Origin: Obelidium mucronatum
Lineage: Eukaryota > Chytridiomycota > Chytridiomycetes > Chytridiales > Chytriomycetaceae
DNA: 41,570 nucleotides
Direction of reading: 5' to 3'
Assembly (NCBI GenBank): GCA_025765595.1
Contig: JAIVFH010000238.1
Coordinates: 1 to 41,570 of the forward strand
A program made the translations under genes and the position numbers. Under the pieces are notes generated by a model that was given only the letters and a program-made list of their open reading frames with translations, did no database searches and was not told the DNA's origin. Of this stretch, positions 37,498 to 41,570 are shown in pieces (the first letter of the stretch is position 1; every line of letters begins with the position of its first letter).

Positions 37498-39565
37498 TCA
37501 GTCCCAATACCTGTAAAGAGAAGAGAAGTTAATAATCATTGAATCAACAGAAATGAAATTAAGACTCACTTGATAGTTCCATCCCAAGAACACGTTGCAA
37601 CTTTCGAGCTTTCATGCGGATGCCATTGACAGTCCATCACCACATTCTCATGCGCTTTAAACTTCTTGTAAACTTTACACGTCTTCCAATCCCAGAACCA
37701 AACGCGCCCCTCCGAATCCCCACTCATGATAAACCTTCCGTCAGCAGAAAATCCTGGTTTGCAAGCGTAACCTGCAATCAAATGCCCCTTGAATACTTTT
37801 TTACGCTGAAGTTTGAATCGGTCTTTGGCAGAATAAATAAGAATTTGGTTGTCCAGGGACTGGCAAGCAAGCCACTTGTCTGAAAAAATAATATGAAAAT
37901 CAACTTTCTAAATTCAACAATAAAAAAATTCCTTAATACTCACGACTGGGATGTAATGTAACCGCTGGCATGGAATGCATATCTGGCTCAGCAACATATT
38001 TGATGACGACAGGAATACCATACTCCCAGGCGCGAAGAGTTTTATCATCAGACGTGGTTATAAACCGGCGATTATCGTCAACAAAGGTGACAGTATTTAC
38101 GGCCCCCAAGTGTTGATCGTATTCTTGAACAATATTTCCAGTGTTGATGTCAAATTGGTAGACTTTCTTGTCAGCACAACCCGTCAGGAAAATATTTTGC
38201 TTTCCAGGATTGAATGTCACACAGTTTGGTACCCTTCTAGTGCTAAAGGAACGAATACATTGACCTGAAAGAATCAAATAAGCTCCGTTGCCAAGAGTGC
38301 AAAAAATTAATTACCTGTCTCCGTGTCCCACAATTTAATCCACTTGTCATAACTGCAACTCAAGAATCGCTTTCCATCATTAGAGAAATCGATTGCTTTG
38401 ACACCTTTGCTGTGGCCCATGAAAGTGCGGAGGCATTTGCGTTCGTTATAAACATCCCAAAGCTGGAACGAGTGTTAAGCGAGACTGAGTCAAGTGAACC
38501 ACGAGTCAAAAAAAGATACCTTGACTTTGGAATCCATAGATGCACTAAGAATCAGGTGAGCAGTCTTTGGAATAAACTGAATCTGATTGACTCCTTTGGT
38601 GTGACCCGTCCACGTATGAACGAGAGATTTGGGAATGAAACATTCTCTGGATCCAGGATCGCCATGTAGATTGACACCATCGATATCAGTTGGTGCGTGC
38701 ATGTATGTTCTCCCCAAGTAATCAAACTCTGATGCCCCATGAAAAACGCTCTTTTCTTTTCCAGGATCAGCAACGACTTCAACTTGTTTAATAATTGCTG
38801 CAGGAGTGCTTGCCAGCGCAGCTTCCAACGCCGCTTTTTCCTCTTCCGTTGGTCCAGAGAGTCCACGTTCTTCATCTTCATCAACATAACCAGCCCACGG
38901 TCCCTTGTATCCACCCACGTCGCCAGGATCACCCTTTGGTTTGCGTTTTCTTTTCACGTCGTTTTTTGTATTGCGTTCGTGAATAGTTGCTCCTGTGTGC
39001 AAAGTCGGTTTGAACAAACTTGGGCATGAAATATTTTAGCCACACACCTCCATATTCAGCAATCTTTGCAGCGTTTCCAATGAGCTCATTTTGACTGTTT
39101 GGGTTCACCGTGTACCCAAGATTCAAGTATGTTCGTTCCATCGTAGAAAAGGTGGCATCTGACATTGAATGTTCTTCAACAAAACCTGGCGTGTGATGAA
39201 TTGCAATTGATGTTATCTAGTTGATGCGACCATGTTCATCAAATATCGTTTGGCAAACCAGTGAGGATGTTTTTGTTCAAGACATCTTGTTGGAAGGGAT
39301 TGGTCGGTCCGGCGAGCGGCCGCGCCAAGTCTTGATAGGGTACATTGTGCATTATTTCCTTAGTTTTGACACCTGGGAGATAGTTGTACTCGCTCAAGTC
39401 CTGTTTCGGAAAGTTTGCTCAGACAAAGCGCAGTTTGGAGTCAGAGCAAACCTCGGTGTTGATTTCCGGCGCAGCATCGATTCGGATTCGCTTAGAAACG
39501 ACTTGGTTTGGCGAAGAATCGCTTGCGCTGTCTTTGTCAGAGTCGTATGCTGCAAGTGAATTCAT
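37498..39565 (-). CDS. PRP17: Pre-mRNA splicing factor Prp17/Cdc40 (WD40)
   Basis: Eight exons: 39565-39452, 39400-39259, 39185-39048, 38992-38520, 38462-38315, 38264-37944, 37879-37570 and 37510-37498. The introns are 49-73 nt and all phases agree. The N-terminal region has the family block [18 protein letters not shown], then KNILTG|FVEEHS and [12 protein letters not shown]. Seven WD40 blades follow ([86 protein letters not shown]). Prp17 acts in the second catalytic step of splicing. Introns 1 and 3 remove an in-frame TGA or TAA that would otherwise interrupt the N-terminal half. The tiny last exon supplies only YWD and the stop. Confidence 0.95.
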
Positions 39566-39703
39566 TTGTTTTATTTATATAGAAGAATTAACGATAATTC
39601 ATTTTCTCTCTGTAATATCAATAATAATCTAAGATAATAATTATTTGGAAAATGCATTCTCCTGTTCTGAATCGATCCGTGCTTTTGGATAGATTATATT
39701 CCA

Positions 39704-40809
39704 TCACCGCTTTCCTTCATCCAGACCATTTTCGCCTTCATCAAGGTTATCATTCACTCCTTCCTTACTTTCAGCACTTTCATTGACATTATCCTTGTCA
39801 CCAACCTTATTCACATCATTATTCCCCCCATCTTCACCCTCACCGCCTTCATCCTCATCATTGTCCCCATCTACTTTCTTATTATCTTTTGGATTAATCT
39901 TTCGTTGCGGAATCACATGCAGAAAGGAAGCTTGCCAATCCTTTGTTTCCAGATACTTGACCATAATCTCGACGACTTGATTGTGTGTTGTGCAAAAAAT
40001 AAAGAAATTGGTACATATGAAAGAGAAGAAAGAGATGGTTACCTTGATTAACAGTCAAGACTTTCCTGGAGGCCATTTGAATATATTCTCCAATTGGCAA
40101 TTGTGCAGTCTTGAGCCCAGCTGCTTCCGCACGTTTGAAGCAAAGGTTTTTGTATCTATTGCGATCAACGATTCCTCCAATAATATACGCCTTGGTATCT
40201 TCCAAGTCTTCCAGAATGGTGGGCGAGTCGGCTGTCAGATATACAATGTTATCCTTGTCGGGAATAGCATCCAGTAAATTCTTTTCGCTGATTTCGACTT
40301 TCCACTGTTTCCAATCCTTTTGCGATTTATCCATAGAATCTTTGAGTTCGGGCCCCAAGCCGCAGAAGCTCAGTTGAGCGGGAATCATGGCGCGCCTGAT
40401 AGAGCTTGAAATGTCAAAACTCCAACGAGTTAAAAAACACCAAAAACAAGACAAAGAACCTGTTCTGCGCATACGATCTGTTCAGCTGCTTGGCCATGCT
40501 CTTGACCTCTGCGGGATTCATCTTGTTTTCGGGCTGCTCAAAGTCGCAGTCGATGACGATGCGCACGCTGCTTGTCGGCCGGTCTTTGTCGATCTTTGGC
40601 GGTCTTCCAGTGTTTGTTTCCTTTTCCCTGTCTTTTTCCTTGCGTTCTTTCTTCTTTTCTTTGCGCATTTTCTTGCGTTCTTCGGCGCCGGCGAGCCACG
40701 CCTCCTCCTTGCGCTGCCGCTTCAGCGCGTTGCGGGACAGCGGCGCTGCGTCGGCCGCTGGCGTTGGCGTTGGTTGCGTCAGCGAAGAAGAAGAAGAAGC
40801 GTCGGCCAT
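39704..40809 (-). CDS. TRM10: tRNA (guanine-N1-)-methyltransferase Trm10
   Basis: Exons 40809-40460, 40395-40043 and 39975-39704, about 324 residues. The lysine-rich N-terminal region (RKKMRKEKKKERKEKDRE) suits tRNA binding. The SPOUT catalytic domain shows VRIVIDCDFEQ, MNPAEVKSMAKQL, IVYLTADSP, YIIGGIVDRNRYK with the conserved GGIVD loop, LPIGEYI and the SAM-site motif KVLTVNQ|VVEI, ending IPQRK. The enzyme methylates N1 of purine 9 in tRNAs. The C-terminal 50 residues are an Asp/Glu/Asn-rich acidic tail. The divergent F-BAR gene starts 49 bp from this ATG. Confidence 0.95.
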
Positions 40810-40858
40810 TGAATTCAAAGAAAACAAAAACAAAAACAAAAACAAAACAGAGAATTCA
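40810..40858. promoter_or_regulatory. 49-bp divergent promoter between Trm10 and the F-BAR gene
   Basis: Only 49 bp separate the two start codons. The spacer is bounded by GAATTCA on each side and contains five ACAAAA units. No TATA or CCAAT element fits inside, so core promoter elements must overlap the coding or 5' leader sequences of both genes. Confidence 0.55.
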
Positions 40859-41570
40859 ATGCGCGACTTTGCTTCCTGCTTTTGGGTTCGTTTGCTCATT
40901 GCGCACTCCCTCATTTGAAACATCGAAAAAAGGGCGATCCAAAGACTGGCTTTGACGCATTGATGCTTCGCATGAAAGAAGCCAAACACGTCACCACTCA
41001 GATTCTGTGGCTGTTCAAAGAACGCGCTCTTATCGAAGAAGAATACGCAAGAAAGCTGTTCAAGTTATCAAAGTCTTTTGATGGTTGCGATCCAGAGATT
41101 GGGTACGTGTGTCGCTGGGCATCATCTGAACAAATAATCTCTGAGACTCTGACAACCATTACAATTTACCAAAAAGAACCATGAAAGAAGCTTTGCAGAT
41201 TGTCAAAAACGAATTGGAGTTTTCAGCGAAATCTCACATGAATGCATCTGTTCAATTCAAATCACAGCTTGAGACCCCAACTCACGAGTTTTTGACGACA
41301 CAATCGGGAATGAGAAAGAACGTAAGACTCCCATACTATTTTTCCACTGGATCTTTTTAAAATAACAGTTTTCCCATAGTTCCATGGTATTGTTGATAAG
41401 CAATTGAAAGCGAAACAAGCTTCCTTTGAGTCTGTCAACAAATCGCGCGCGCGATATATTTCAAAATGCAAGGAAGTTAATCATTTGATGCACCAAAAAC
41501 CAGGATTGCCACCCAAAGAAATGGATAAGGTCAGTCTCCACTCTTTCATAATTTTGTGACGTACTAAAGT
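40859..41570 (+). CDS. F-BAR domain protein (3' end outside window)
   Basis: Exons 40859-40885, 40945-41102, 41177-41321 and 41380-41529, with the next donor (GTCAGT) in the window. The tiny first exon encodes MRDFASCFW and splices over 59 nt to TGFDALMLRMKEAKHV, the classic FCH start (F-x-x-x-F-W...GFD-L). IEEEYARKLFKLSKS follows, then IGTMKEALQIVKNELEFSAK, AKQASFESVNKSRARYISKC and the coiled-coil heptads of an F-BAR domain. Such proteins dimerise, bind and curve membranes, and act in endocytosis, cytokinesis or Rho signalling. The C-terminal domains that would identify the subfamily (SH3, RhoGAP) are not in the window. Confidence 0.9.

Noticed and set aside
39401..39451. In-frame TGA in Prp17 as possible stop-codon reassignment or readthrough
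   Set aside because: A 51-nt GT-AG intron with correct phase removes it, and other genes here (uS3m, Trm10) use TGA as their normal stop.

Overview
This is a eukaryotic nuclear contig. Genes carry many short GT-AG introns (mostly about 45-75 nt), standard stop codons and 50-140 bp spacers. The gene set (Dcp2 with a Q-rich tail full of short leucine motifs, an OPT peptide transporter, an F-BAR protein, Trm10, Prp17, an RA-PH-AGC kinase) suggests a fungus, probably an early-diverging or zoosporic lineage. That placement is inference; no rRNA or marker gene is present.

Layout. The window has two ordinary gene-rich arms around a repeat-rich core. Left arm (1-17.6 kb): a 3'-truncated AGC kinase with Ras-association and PH domains (-), a cluster of short GC hairpins, a gene of unknown function (-), an OPT transporter (+), a spacer with a 185-bp tandem duplication, a large membrane-anchored protein with about six C2 domains (-), a tiny RG-rich protein (+), the mRNA decapping enzyme Dcp2 (-) and a monoacylglycerol-lipase-like hydrolase (-).

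Core (17.6-36.2 kb): an orphan spliced fragment; a 4.16-kb element with 19-bp perfect terminal inverted repeats carrying a six-exon gene of unknown function; a 5'-truncated non-LTR retrotransposon (-) flanked by direct repeats of 570 and 581 bp; a second element bounded by about 200-bp inverted repeats and holding decayed multi-exon genes of unknown function; and a satellite array of about 0.92-kb units, four of which carry an identical 34-codon ORF resembling a signal peptide.

Right arm (36.2-41.6 kb): a small membrane protein, a nuclear-encoded mitochondrial uS3-like ribosomal protein, the splicing factor Prp17/Cdc40 and the tRNA m1G9 methyltransferase Trm10 (all -), then the start of an F-BAR protein (+) whose ATG is only 49 bp from the Trm10 ATG.

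The host genes act in RNA processing (Dcp2, Prp17, Trm10), membranes and signalling (kinase, C2 protein, F-BAR, OPT, lipase) and mitochondrial translation. They do not form an obvious pathway. Several conserved exons, above all in OPT, contain small frame breaks that look like extra bases. Assembly error is the simplest explanation, so exon joins there are tentative.
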